A DNA stretch of 42,538 bases from an uncultured Lachnospiraceae bacterium (lineage in GTDB: Bacteria; Bacillota; Clostridia; Lachnospirales; Lachnospiraceae), in contig CAMNTQ010000029.1 of the NCBI GenBank assembly GCA_946558695.1, positions 1-42,538 of the forward strand, written 5' to 3'. The notes under the pieces are model-generated. The model had not been told where the DNA came from and made no database searches. It saw nothing but the letters and a program-made list of their open reading frames with translations. How positions within the stretch are numbered: the first letter of the stretch is position 1; each line of letters opens with the position of its first letter. Both the position numbers and the translations under genes were made by a program. Shown here piece after piece: positions 23,355 through 32,204 of this stretch.

Positions 23355-24003
23355 GATTGTAAAAGACCTGCTGCCCTTATATATTGACGAGGCGTGCAGC
23401 GAAGACAGCCGCAGGATGGTTGAAGAGCATCTGAAAAACTGCAGGGCCTGCAGGGAGGAGTACCGGATGATGAAATATCCCGCGCCCGCGGAGAAGAGAA
23501 TGAAAGATTTTAAAGTCATCGAGGAGCAGATCTTAAAAGAAGGGAAGGAGCAGATAGAGACAGGGGTCATGCATAAGATTGCGGGCAGGATGTTATGGAT
23601 CGATCTGTTTTTGAATCTGTTGTTTCTGCTGCTTGGGAGCGGGATCAGGAATCTTTTCCTGAACGCTACAAAGCTTCCGTGGTACGGGAAGTTCGTAAGC
23701 TACGAGGAACTGAGCCAGACAGAGCATTATGCCGTATTTACGCAGTTTACAGGTATTCTTCTTGCCAGCTTCCTGTTTTTGCTCTGTGATGTGATGATTC
23801 TTTTTTTTCATACAGAAAAACTTCGGATTACAAGAACGGGGCTATCCGTAAAATCACGTCCGGCGCGAAAAAGAAGGAGGTACGGCGCGGTTTCAGGGTA
23901 TCTTCTGCTTTCTTCGTTCACGATCAAAATTTTATATGCGGTGATCATGACGGCTGTCGGATTTTTATATCTTTACGTAGAGCTGCTTGGCCTGTGCGGA
24001 TGA
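23341..24003 (+). CDS. Membrane anti-sigma factor with zf-HC2 domain
   Basis: This 220-residue protein is predicted to hold the sigma factor at the membrane until a signal releases it. The N-terminal zinc-binding anti-sigma motif has H3-C4 and a HLKNCRACREEY segment (H-x3-C-x2-C), near residues 3-42. Hydrophobic stretches follow near residues 80-105, 135-160 and 180-215, giving three or four membrane helices. ATG 23341 sits eight nt after GGGAGG within the sigma gene. GTG 23332 and ATG 23335 lie too close to the ribosome site. The C-terminal region has no recognisable sensor domain, so the signal may reach it through the neighbouring transporter (inference). Confidence 0.88.
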   Translation: MNHCEIVKDLLPLYIDEACSEDSRRMVEEHLKNCRACREEYRMMKYPAPAEKRMKDFKVIEEQILKEGKEQIETGVMHKIAGRMLWIDLFLNLLFLLLGSGIRNLFLNATKLPWYGKFVSYEELSQTEHYAVFTQFTGILLASFLFLLCDVMILFFHTEKLRITRTGLSVKSRPARKRRRYGAVSGYLLLSSFTIKILYAVIMTAVGFLYLYVELLGLCG

Positions 24004-24058
24004 TAAGACAGGGGCGGCGAATTGGAACGAGGATTGGGATCAGGAGGAAGGAGGGGCT

Positions 24059-26083
24059 ATGTTAAGGAAAGTCATTCTGAAGAATTTCAGGAGCAATATT
24101 AAGACATATCTTTTGTTTTTTATCAGCAATATGCTTGCTGTGGGGGAGCTTTTTGTTTTCTTAGGGCTTAACGATATGGTGAAACGTTCTGTCACGGATC
24201 AAGTGACGGCTCTTGCGCTGAAAATAGATTTTGGAGTCGCGGCGGGAGTGATTACTTTTATTACGGTCTGTCTGATGGCATTTTCCATGAAATGTTATAT
24301 ACAGCTTCGGATCAAGGACTATACGGCTTTTATCATTTTGGGGATGAAGAAAAAAAAGACGTATCTGCTTCTTCTTGCAGAATACAGTATCGGGTGTATG
24401 GCCGCCCTGATCTTAGGGATGGCGGCCGGAAGCATTGGACTCCATGTGACAAATAGATCGCTTTTTAGGTTATATCCGGACTTTTTCAGGATAAGGAAGG
24501 CAGGACTTCTTGTCTACCGGGATACGGCGGGAGTGAGCCTTTTGATGATGGCGGCGGTTTTTATCGTTCTTCTTGTGTGGATGGACGGGAGAGATATAAG
24601 CGTGCTGATGAATCAGGATGTAAGAAATGAAAAGCGCCCCGAAAGCTTAAAATGGATTGGCATGGTGGCTGCCGGGGCGGCAGTCTTAAGTTTGGGGGAG
24701 GCGCTCTATCAGGGGTCGGATTTTTCTTATATCTGCTCCCATCTTGTGTGGGCATTCGGGCTTTTTCTTATTGTAGCGTTCGGCACATCTCTGGTTTTAA
24801 ATTGCCTGCGGAAAAAAGAGAGGTTCTACTTTAAGCATGTAATCTCCCTGAATCAGCTGTACAGCCGTTATCAGAACAACCTGTTTATTTTGGCGGTCCT
24901 TCTTGTGATTCATTTTTTCGCCCTGACTTATCTGGCGGTGCAGATCGCCGCGCTCCTTCCCCTTGACCAATACCGGGAGAATTATCCTTACGATATGATC
25001 TGGATTGCCAGAGAGGCGGACGGCCAGTACATAAGAGAACTTGAAGAAACATATAACGGGGAACGAAACAGTCTTCCCATGGTGCGCGTAACAACCGCCG
25101 CCGGCGCGCAGCATATCGGGGTATCGGCATCTTCCTACGAGAAGCTTACCGGAAAGAAATGCCGTCTTAAGGGACGGGAAATCGCGGTAGAGATCGAAAA
25201 TTCCGACTGTGAGAAAGAGACAGTGATTGACGGCAGAGACTTCTGGGAGGCATACCGTGTTTTGTTCGCGGGTACGGAATTTATGGACGAGGAGGTCTAT
25301 CCGCCCCTTAGACATAAGTGGAAAGAGGCAGAGTTTTCGATTAAAGAGTTGTATTCATGGAACAGTATGGGTCAGTATTCTGTAGATACATGGCACGAAA
25401 ATATCATTGTATTTTCTGATGCGTATTTTCAGGAACAGTGGGAAAAGGCACGTGTGAGTCCGAAAGAGGCCTCTGTGCTGAACCTGCTTCGCTTTCCGAA
25501 GAAAACGCGGAATCAGGCATTTAAGGAGCTGTCTTCCTACAATGAAAAGCACGGCGTCCCGAATAAGAACGCCACACAGAATGAAAGCAGTCTTTACGGA
25601 ACAGAGGAATTTTTAATCGGACAGAAGATGCGGGCAGTCTTTAGTTTGTGCAGCAAACTCATCCTTACAGGGGCGCTGCTTTTCAGCGCTTTTTTCGCGG
25701 CGGGACTTAAGATCCTTACGGAGCTTCCCGCATTAAAAAAACGGTATGAATTTCTAAGATGCATGGGGATGAAAAAGAGACAGAAGGAAAAAAGCATCGC
25801 ATTTGAGGTGCGGCTCTTGTACCGGATCTCCACAGGAGCGGCGCTTTTTATGGCAGGGATATACATGCTGTCTTTTGTGTATAAGGAGAGTATCTATCAT
25901 GTAGAAGAGGCGGAGAGAGGAAACATGGCGGCGAGAATATTTTACACGGTTTCTTCGGGGATGGACGGTAGATTTTTGCAAAACTGGGCATTGCTGATTA
26001 TTGTATATGTACTGGTAAACAGTGTGATACAGGGGATATTCGCAAGATATGTAATAAGAAAAGTAAAGCTTTTCTGCGAGTGA
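24059..26083 (+). CDS. FtsX/BceB-like ABC permease, copy 1
   Basis: This 674-residue permease has the BceB-type layout: N-terminal helix near residues 18-40, further helices to about residue 310, and an extracytoplasmic domain of about 200 residues (roughly 315-530). Three C-terminal helices follow. The opening MLRKVILKNFRSNIKTYLLFFISN is typical of the group. Start ATG 24059 follows GGAAGGAGGGG; the frame to 23987 overlaps the anti-sigma gene and is not used. It is a clear paralog of the permease at 26883, sharing SASSYEKLTG and LKGREI in the outer domain. With the ATPase at 26106 it probably forms a peptide-antibiotic sensing or resistance transporter, as known for BceAB. Confidence 0.9.
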   Translation: MLRKVILKNFRSNIKTYLLFFISNMLAVGELFVFLGLNDMVKRSVTDQVTALALKIDFGVAAGVITFITVCLMAFSMKCYIQLRIKDYTAFIILGMKKKKTYLLLLAEYSIGCMAALILGMAAGSIGLHVTNRSLFRLYPDFFRIRKAGLLVYRDTAGVSLLMMAAVFIVLLVWMDGRDISVLMNQDVRNEKRPESLKWIGMVAAGAAVLSLGEALYQGSDFSYICSHLVWAFGLFLIVAFGTSLVLNCLRKKERFYFKHVISLNQLYSRYQNNLFILAVLLVIHFFALTYLAVQIAALLPLDQYRENYPYDMIWIAREADGQYIRELEETYNGERNSLPMVRVTTAAGAQHIGVSASSYEKLTGKKCRLKGREIAVEIENSDCEKETVIDGRDFWEAYRVLFAGTEFMDEEVYPPLRHKWKEAEFSIKELYSWNSMGQYSVDTWHENIIVFSDAYFQEQWEKARVSPKEASVLNLLRFPKKTRNQAFKELSSYNEKHGVPNKNATQNESSLYGTEEFLIGQKMRAVFSLCSKLILTGALLFSAFFAAGLKILTELPALKKRYEFLRCMGMKKRQKEKSIAFEVRLLYRISTGAALFMAGIYMLSFVYKESIYHVEEAERGNMAARIFYTVSSGMDGRFLQNWALLIIVYVLVNSVIQGIFARYVIRKVKLFCE

Positions 26084-26105
26084 TTCAGATGAGAGGAGAA
26101 GAAAG

Positions 26106-26858
26106 ATGAGAGTATTAGAGGTGAGAAGACTTGTGCGTAATTACCGGAAATCGGCGATGAAGAATTCAAAGGATGAAATTAAGGTGCTAAAGGGCATAAG
26201 CTTTAAGGTGGACCGGGGGGAATTTGTAGGGATCATGGGGAAATCCGGCTGCGGGAAGACGACGCTTCTTAAAGTGCTTGGGATGATCGACAAGCAGACG
26301 GACGGCACGGTAAAGTTTATGGGGAAGGATACGAAGGGACTCTACGGCGACCAGCTTGCGGACATTCGGAGAAAGCAGATCGGGTTTATCTTTCAGGATT
26401 TTTATCTGATGGACAGCCTGTCTGTAGAGGAAAACATTATGCTTCCGATGATCCTTGGAAAAGAAAAGCCAAATATCATGAAAAAACGGGCGAGGAACTT
26501 CGCGGTAAGATTCGGGATTGAAAAGCTTTTAAATAAGAATCCTTACGAGCTGTCCGGCGGGGAAAAGCAGCGCGTGGCAATCTGCCGCGCCCTGATCAAT
26601 AATCCGGATCTGATCCTTGCGGACGAACCTACGGGAAATCTTGACTCCAAATCCGGACAGACCGTGATCCAATCGCTTGATAGGATCAATCAGAAATATA
26701 AGAAGACGATCGTGATGGTTACGCACGATCCTCAGATGGCAAGTCATTGTACGCGGATTATCCTGCTGAAAGACGGCAGGGTGCTGGACGTGCTGAAAAG
26801 AGAAGGAGAGAAGGAAGCGTTTTATCAGGAGATACTCAGCCGTATGGCGGATTTGTGA
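26106..26858 (+). CDS. BceA-like ABC transporter ATPase
   Basis: This 250-residue ATPase of the MacB/BceA/LolD group serves the two flanking permeases. It has Walker [10 protein letters not shown] near residue 45, Q-loop [10 protein letters not shown], signature LSGGEKQR near residue 144, Walker [13 protein letters not shown] near residue 164, and the switch histidine VTHDPQM. All key residues are present. The ATG follows GAGGAGAAGAAAG. It lies 22 nt after permease 1 and 24 nt before permease 2, so one ATPase may serve a heterodimer of both permeases. This is unusual because canonical BceAB systems have one permease gene per ATPase. Confidence 0.95.
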   Translation: MRVLEVRRLVRNYRKSAMKNSKDEIKVLKGISFKVDRGEFVGIMGKSGCGKTTLLKVLGMIDKQTDGTVKFMGKDTKGLYGDQLADIRRKQIGFIFQDFYLMDSLSVEENIMLPMILGKEKPNIMKKRARNFAVRFGIEKLLNKNPYELSGGEKQRVAICRALINNPDLILADEPTGNLDSKSGQTVIQSLDRINQKYKKTIVMVTHDPQMASHCTRIILLKDGRVLDVLKREGEKEAFYQEILSRMADL

Positions 26859-26882
26859 TGATGAGGCGGATGCCGGGGGCGG

Positions 26883-28892
26883 ATGATGAGGATAAAGATA
26901 GTATGCAAGGATTTTAAAAGTAATTTTAAACATAATTTCTTATATTTTATGGCGAACAGCGTCGGCGCGGCTGAATTTTTTGTGTTTTGGGGGATGTATT
27001 CTGTGATTACGAAAGTCATGAAAGGCGGTTCCACAGGGGAGAGCTTTGCGTATGATATTGTCATGTGCGCAAGCGCGATCGTCATTTTTTCCGCAGCGCT
27101 CATGGCGTATTCTATGACAAAGTATATCCGGATGCGGATACGAAGCTACAGTCTGTTCGTGATTACGGGTATGAGAAAACGCGTGATGTATGGGATGATG
27201 GGGTTTGAATATATGGCAGGCTGGCTGCTTTCCATGATTTTCGGGCTTCTTTTGGGAACCGGATTGTTTTATCTGATTCTGCGGCTGTGGCACGCGGCTT
27301 TTCCGGAGTATGTGGGTGAGGCGAAGATCACAATACAGGTTTACCACAGGACATGGGCGGTAAGTTTTGCGGTTATGGCAGCAGTGCTTTTTGCCCTTCT
27401 TATGTGGTCGGAAAACAAAGATTTAAGCAGCTTGGCGGCAGGGGAAGATGCGGCGGAGAGAAGACCGAAGAGAGCTTATTGGCTTGGTATGGTACTGGCA
27501 GGGGTTGGGTTGTTCGTCGTTGGCTTTTTTCAGTATTTCGGTTCGGAAGTAATCGGATGGCCCTATGTGTACGCGCATCTGTGCTGGATTGCAGGCGGTT
27601 TTCTGACAGCCGCCTTTGGGGGCGGGTTTCTTTTGGAAAAGCTTCGGGGGCGGGAAAGCTTCTACTTGAGAAATTTGCTGAAATTAAACAGTCTGTACAG
27701 CAGGTTCCAGAGCAGCCTTTTGGTTTTACTTATGCTTCTGGCAGTCCATTTTCTGGCCCTCAGTTATTGCGCAGCCGGGATTGCCGAAATGCTCCCGATG
27801 GAGGATTACGAAAGATACTATCCTTATGACGCCCTGTGGATGGCACAGGAAAAAGAGGAAGATCATGCATTTGGAAAGGCGCTGGCAGAAAAGTATAATG
27901 GGACGGTAAAGAGTATCCCGATGATCCGGGCGACAAATTATTTTGAATGTGAACAGATCGGAATCTCTGCTTCCAGTTATGAAAAGCTCACCGGCTTTGT
28001 CTTTGATCTTAAAGGGCGCGAGATCATCTGTGCCGTCAGCGAACAAAAAGGCGCGGCGCAAAAGGATGTCAGCTCGGATGTGTATGAGGAGCTGAACCAG
28101 TGGCTGGTTACAGGAAAGCTGACAGAAGAGTGGCATGAGTATGTGAATGACCCGGACGGAAAGCAGCCCCAGCATGATACAAAGTATCACTATCAGATTA
28201 AAAAAGTCCACACGCAGAATTGGTTCGGAGAATATGGAATCGCATCAAACTGCGAGGATGTCATCGTGTTTTCGGATGAGTATTTTGAAAAAGAGAGAGA
28301 AGCGCTGCTTTGTGATCCGGAGGAATCTACGGTGCTCAAGTTATTTTCCTTCCCCGGGAAACATCGGAAAAAGGCGTGCGGGGAGCTTAAAAGCTATGTC
28401 AGGGATCGTGGCGTGAAGGATTCGGAATGGACGATTGCGAAACAGAGCAGCCTTTATCTCACCGGCGAGACGGTAAAGGAACTTCGGAAGGCGGATATCT
28501 TCAAAATTTCATGTAAATTATTTATTATGGCGATATTGTTCTTTAGCGGCCTGTTCGCGCTGATGATCAGAACTTTAGCGGAAATTCCGGCTTACAGGAG
28601 AAAATATGATTTTTTAGATTGTATGGGAATCAGAAACCGCATGGAGAGACAGGCAATCAGCGCAGAGATACAGAGTATGTCGTCTGTCGCGGTGCTTGCG
28701 GCGGTCGCCTTTTCTGTTCCCTATTTAAAGCTTCATATCGTGCGTGAAACTGCAAAAGGGACCCTGCCGGGGAGGGAGATCTGGTTTTACTGGGCGGTAA
28801 TCGCGGCGGTATATCTGGCGGCGCAATTTCTGGCGCAGAAGGCGTTTGTCTTGTATGTCAGGAAAAAGGTTGTGAAAGCGTCTTTTTTATGA
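26883..28892 (+). CDS. FtsX/BceB-like ABC permease, copy 2
   Basis: This is a 669-residue paralog of the permease at 24059, with the same order of helices, extracytoplasmic domain of about 220 residues, and C-terminal helices. Shared outer-domain segments include YYPYDALWMA (NYPYDMIWIA in copy 1) and SASSYEKLTG. The start is ATG 26883 or the adjacent ATG 26886, after a GGGGGCGG run; the choice affects one residue. The N-terminus MRIKIVCKDFKSNFKHNFLY parallels copy 1. It probably pairs with copy 1 on the shared ATPase. The operon appears to end here: the next gene has its own ribosome site 70 nt later and unrelated function, though no terminator is obvious. Confidence 0.9.
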   Translation: MMRIKIVCKDFKSNFKHNFLYFMANSVGAAEFFVFWGMYSVITKVMKGGSTGESFAYDIVMCASAIVIFSAALMAYSMTKYIRMRIRSYSLFVITGMRKRVMYGMMGFEYMAGWLLSMIFGLLLGTGLFYLILRLWHAAFPEYVGEAKITIQVYHRTWAVSFAVMAAVLFALLMWSENKDLSSLAAGEDAAERRPKRAYWLGMVLAGVGLFVVGFFQYFGSEVIGWPYVYAHLCWIAGGFLTAAFGGGFLLEKLRGRESFYLRNLLKLNSLYSRFQSSLLVLLMLLAVHFLALSYCAAGIAEMLPMEDYERYYPYDALWMAQEKEEDHAFGKALAEKYNGTVKSIPMIRATNYFECEQIGISASSYEKLTGFVFDLKGREIICAVSEQKGAAQKDVSSDVYEELNQWLVTGKLTEEWHEYVNDPDGKQPQHDTKYHYQIKKVHTQNWFGEYGIASNCEDVIVFSDEYFEKEREALLCDPEESTVLKLFSFPGKHRKKACGELKSYVRDRGVKDSEWTIAKQSSLYLTGETVKELRKADIFKISCKLFIMAILFFSGLFALMIRTLAEIPAYRRKYDFLDCMGIRNRMERQAISAEIQSMSSVAVLAAVAFSVPYLKLHIVRETAKGTLPGREIWFYWAVIAAVYLAAQFLAQKAFVLYVRKKVVKASFL

Positions 28893-28962
28893 TACTGTAA
28901 TTCATGTAAGTGAAAATATGCATGAACCCGGGATGTCATGCAGTGATGTAAGGAGAGGACAT

Positions 28963-29781
28963 ATGCTTTCAGATAAAAGATATTTTTTGTTTGATATAGA
29001 CGGGACGCTTGCGGTGGATGATACCTTGTATGAGGGAAGTAAAGAGTTGACCGATTATATAGAATCCATCGGCGGAAGGGCGTTCTACATTACCAATAAT
29101 TCTGTAAAGAGCCGGAAGGATTATGTGGAGAAGTTCAGAAGATGGGGGATTCAGACAGATGAGAGCCAGTTTATGACTGCATCCTATGCGACCTGCCGTT
29201 ATCTAAAAGAGCATTATAAGGATAAGAAGATTTTTGTAATGGGAACTCCTTCTTTTACAGAGGAGGTCCGAAGTTATGGACTTGCGGTAACGGAGCAGCC
29301 GGAAAAAGATGTGGACTGCGTGGTAGTAGGGTTTGACCGAACGCTTTCTTATGAGAAGGTAGAGACGGCCTGTGAGTTATTGTTTTGTCCTGCGGTGGAT
29401 TTTATCGGAACGAACCCGGATCTAAAGTGTCCTACGGCTTTCGGTTTTGTGCCTGACTGCGGGGGAATCTGCGCCATGCTTACGGCGGCAGTTGGCCGGA
29501 CGCCTCTCTATATAGGAAAGCCCTCGGCAAAGATCGTAACCCTGTGTACAAAGCAGGTGAATGCAAAGCCGGAAGAAGTGCTGGTTGTGGGAGACCGCCT
29601 GTATACAGACATTGCCTGCGGAATCAACGCGGGGGTGGAGACGGCGCTGGTCTGCACCGGCGAAGCGAAAGAAGAGGATTTGGCAGATACTGCGTTCATG
29701 CCGGATTACACATTTGAAAACATCGAAAAGCTTTATCAGGAATTTCGTAAAAGCAGAGAGGAAGCTTACTATGCACTTTAA
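28963..29781 (+). CDS. HAD-family phosphatase, NagD-like
   Basis: This 272-residue cytoplasmic hydrolase belongs to the NagD/p-nitrophenylphosphatase subgroup (HAD IIA). Motif I is FDIDGTLAVD with the nucleophile and acid aspartates, motif II is ITNNS, the motif III lysine is in GKPS, and motif IV is GDRLYTDI. The C2-type cap lies between motifs II and III. The start is ATG 28963, after AAGGAGAGG; the frame from 28918 adds 15 residues with no site. Its last 11 nt overlap the metallophosphoesterase gene, so the two phosphatases are translated together. Substrates of this family include sugar and nucleotide phosphates, and none can be chosen here. Confidence 0.92.
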   Translation: MLSDKRYFLFDIDGTLAVDDTLYEGSKELTDYIESIGGRAFYITNNSVKSRKDYVEKFRRWGIQTDESQFMTASYATCRYLKEHYKDKKIFVMGTPSFTEEVRSYGLAVTEQPEKDVDCVVVGFDRTLSYEKVETACELLFCPAVDFIGTNPDLKCPTAFGFVPDCGGICAMLTAAVGRTPLYIGKPSAKIVTLCTKQVNAKPEEVLVVGDRLYTDIACGINAGVETALVCTGEAKEEDLADTAFMPDYTFENIEKLYQEFRKSREEAYYAL

Positions 29782-30655
29782 AATGCTACTGACAGCGGCC
29801 GCTCTTTCGGCGGCTGCCTTATGCGGAGAGATCTGGCGGGAGGTCCATTATTTCCGTTCGGTGACATATCGGATCCGGTCGAAGAAGCTTGAGGGGATCG
29901 AGAAGGACAGGAAGATTATCTTTTTGAGCGACCTTCATAACCAGACTTACGGAAAGGGGAACAAACGGCTCCTTGAAAAGATCAGGAAGATAAACCCTGC
30001 GCTTGTTCTGATCGGAGGGGATATGCTGGTAGGGAGAAAAGGCGCGTCCTATCAGGCGGCCCTTGAGTTTGTGACAGAACTTGCAGGGCTTTTTCCGGTC
30101 TACTATGCCAACGGGAACCATGAGCAGAGGATGAAGGAATTCCCGGAGGAGTACGGGGAAGCTTATGCAAAATATAAAGAGGCGCTTTGCCGGGCAGGCG
30201 TACATTTCCTTGAAAATGATTCTAAGGAGCTGCTTTGCGGCAGATGCAGGCTCAAGATAACCGGGCTTGAGATCCCGCTGGAGTGCTACAGGCATTTCAA
30301 AATGGTTCCCATGCCGGAAGGGACGATGGAAGAACGGATCGGAAAAACAAAGAAAGAAGATTATGAGATTCTTATGGCTCATAATCCGGTATATATGAAA
30401 GAATATCTTGCGTGGGGAGCGGATCTTGTGCTGTCAGGGCATCTTCATGGAGGGATCGTGCGCTTTCCCGGAGGGGTGGGGGCGATCTCTCCGGCGCTTT
30501 CGCTGTTTCCCAAGTATTCCGGCGGCCATTACCGGGAAGGGAGTAAGGATATTGTAGTCAGCAAAGGGTTGGGAGTGCATACCATATGTGTCCGTCTGTT
30601 TAATCCGGCGGAGGTGGTGGTGCTGGAGCTTGAAGGAAGCAGGGGCAAATTTTAG
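29771..30655 (+). CDS. Membrane-anchored calcineurin-like metallophosphoesterase
   Basis: This 294-residue enzyme is of the YkuE/YaeI type. An N-terminal hydrophobic helix (residues 3-20) anchors or exports it. The dimetal motifs are DLHNQ, GGDMLVG, GNHE and SGHLHGG, in the standard order D-x-H, GD, GNH[E/D], GHxH. Start ATG 29771 follows AGAGG and overlaps the HAD gene by 11 nt; the longer frame upstream lies entirely inside the HAD gene. YaeI-type relatives hydrolyse UDP-diacylglucosamine or related phosphodiesters, so an envelope lipid role is possible but unproven. A new promoter for scpA lies just past its stop. Confidence 0.9.
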   Translation: MHFKMLLTAAALSAAALCGEIWREVHYFRSVTYRIRSKKLEGIEKDRKIIFLSDLHNQTYGKGNKRLLEKIRKINPALVLIGGDMLVGRKGASYQAALEFVTELAGLFPVYYANGNHEQRMKEFPEEYGEAYAKYKEALCRAGVHFLENDSKELLCGRCRLKITGLEIPLECYRHFKMVPMPEGTMEERIGKTKKEDYEILMAHNPVYMKEYLAWGADLVLSGHLHGGIVRFPGGVGAISPALSLFPKYSGGHYREGSKDIVVSKGLGVHTICVRLFNPAEVVVLELEGSRGKF

Positions 30656-30658
30656 GTG

Positions 30659-30687
30659 TTGAGAAAATCTAAGAAATCCTGTATAAT
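30659..30687 (+). promoter_or_regulatory. Promoter of scpA-scpB
   Basis: TTGAGA (30659-30664) and TATAAT (30682-30687) are 17 nt apart. The roughly 70-nt leader after it contains a GC-rich stretch (30711-30745) able to form short CGCG hairpins. No known riboswitch was recognised there. Confidence 0.75.
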
Positions 30688-30764
30688 AGACAGGCTATAA
30701 CTTTATACTCCGCGGCGGCGCGAGAGGCGCGTTCCCTAGGCGGGGCTGACAGTGAGGAAGATAG

Positions 30765-31508
30765 ATGGGAATTCCTGTGAAATTACCGGTATTTGAAGGG
30801 CCGCTGGACCTTCTTTTACATCTGATCGATAAGAATAAAATAGATATTTACGATATCCCTATCGTGGAGATTACGAATCAGTATATGGAATATATTGAAG
30901 CGATGGAAAAAGCGGATCTGAATATTATGAGCGAGTTTCTTGTAATGGCCGCGACGCTTCTTGACATTAAGTGCAGGATGCTTCTGCCGAAGGAAGAAGG
31001 CGGCGAAGGAGAAGAGGAAGATCCGAGACAGGAGCTTGTGGAGCAGCTTTTGGAATACAAGATGTACAAATATATGTCCTATGAGCTTAAGGACCGCCAG
31101 ATTGACGGAGAACAGACCTTCTGCAAGAGTCCTACGATTCCGGAGGAGGTGCTTGACTACGTGGAGCCGGTGGATCTGGACAAGCTTTTAGGAGATCTGA
31201 CGCTGGCGAGGTTAGGGCATGTGTTCCGGGACGTTATGAAGCGTCAGGCGGATAAGATCGATCCGGTCAGAAGTAAGTTCGGCAGGCTCGAAAAGGAAGA
31301 GGTTACGCTTCCGGATAAGCTTGATTATGTGTCGGAATATGCCAGAGAGCATAAGAAGTTCAGCTTCAGAGAGCTTCTTACAAGGCAGAGTTCCAGAACA
31401 CAGATCGTAGTGACATTTTTAGCTGTTCTGCAGCTTATGAAAGAGGGCGCGATATACATAGAACAAACGCAGCCCTTTGACGATATCATGATTGGCTCTA
31501 ATGTATGA
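30765..31508 (+). CDS. scpA: Segregation and condensation protein A
   Basis: ScpA is the kleisin subunit that bridges the SMC dimer in the bacterial condensin complex and is needed for chromosome compaction and partition. The product of 247 residues begins with the family block LPVFEGPLDLLLHLIDKNKI, followed by IYDIPIVEIT. The C-terminal winged-helix region contains VTFLAVLQLMKEG, the SMC head-binding part. The ATG follows GTGAGGAAG. It overlaps or abuts the frame of scpB, the expected neighbour. Length and order are normal. Confidence 0.97.
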   Translation: MGIPVKLPVFEGPLDLLLHLIDKNKIDIYDIPIVEITNQYMEYIEAMEKADLNIMSEFLVMAATLLDIKCRMLLPKEEGGEGEEEDPRQELVEQLLEYKMYKYMSYELKDRQIDGEQTFCKSPTIPEEVLDYVEPVDLDKLLGDLTLARLGHVFRDVMKRQADKIDPVRSKFGRLEKEEVTLPDKLDYVSEYAREHKKFSFRELLTRQSSRTQIVVTFLAVLQLMKEGAIYIEQTQPFDDIMIGSNV

Positions 31509-31558
31509 CAGGCGGACATCCGGCGCAGCATTGCTTTACAGCCGAGAGAAAGAAGGGT

Positions 31559-32137
31559 ATGGATACAGTGGAGATTAATAAATTGGAAGGCGTGATAGAG
31601 GCGATTTTGTTTGCCGTAGGTGATTCGGTGGAGCTTGGCAAGATCGCGGCGGCTATTGAACATGACGAGGATACGACGAGAAAGATCATTCACCGGATGA
31701 TGGATAAATATGCGCTCGAGGAGCGCGGCGTGCGGATCATGGAACTCGAGAATTCCTTCCAGATGTGTACAAAGAAGGAAATGTATGAATATCTGATACG
31801 GATCGCGAAGCAGCCGAAAAAATATGTCCTTACGGACGTTCTTTTAGAGACGCTGTCAATCATCGCTTACAAGCAGCCGGTTACAAAGCTTGAAGTTGAG
31901 AAGATCCGCGGAGTAAAGTCGGATCATGCGGTAAATAAGCTGGTGGAATATGATCTGGTCTGCGAGGTGGGACGGATGGACGCTCCGGGGCGGCCTCTTT
32001 TATTCGGAACGACGGAGGAATTTTTAAGGAGATTCGGTATTCAGTCTGTGGATGAGCTTCCCATCATGAATCCGGAACAAGTAGAGTCTTTGAAGACGGA
32101 AGCAGAGGAAGAAGTACAGCTTAAGCTGGATATTTAG
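31559..32137 (+). CDS. scpB: Segregation and condensation protein B
   Basis: ScpB binds the ScpA kleisin in the SMC-ScpAB condensin complex. The 192-residue product contains two winged-helix domains, with the family segments GVIEAILFAVGDSVEL, TLSIIAYKQPVTKLEVEKIR and RPLLFGTTEEFLRRFG. I place the start at ATG 31559, after GAAAGAAGGG. The ATG at 31505 overlaps the scpA stop but has no ribosome site and adds 18 residues unlike the family. The gene is separated from dacF by 67 nt with no clear terminator. Confidence 0.95.
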   Translation: MDTVEINKLEGVIEAILFAVGDSVELGKIAAAIEHDEDTTRKIIHRMMDKYALEERGVRIMELENSFQMCTKKEMYEYLIRIAKQPKKYVLTDVLLETLSIIAYKQPVTKLEVEKIRGVKSDHAVNKLVEYDLVCEVGRMDAPGRPLLFGTTEEFLRRFGIQSVDELPIMNPEQVESLKTEAEEEVQLKLDI

Positions 32138-32204
32138 CGGATACATACATAGCCGTATCTTTTCCTGCATATATTGCAGTGATGGAAAATTTGCGGTGCG
32201 GTAC

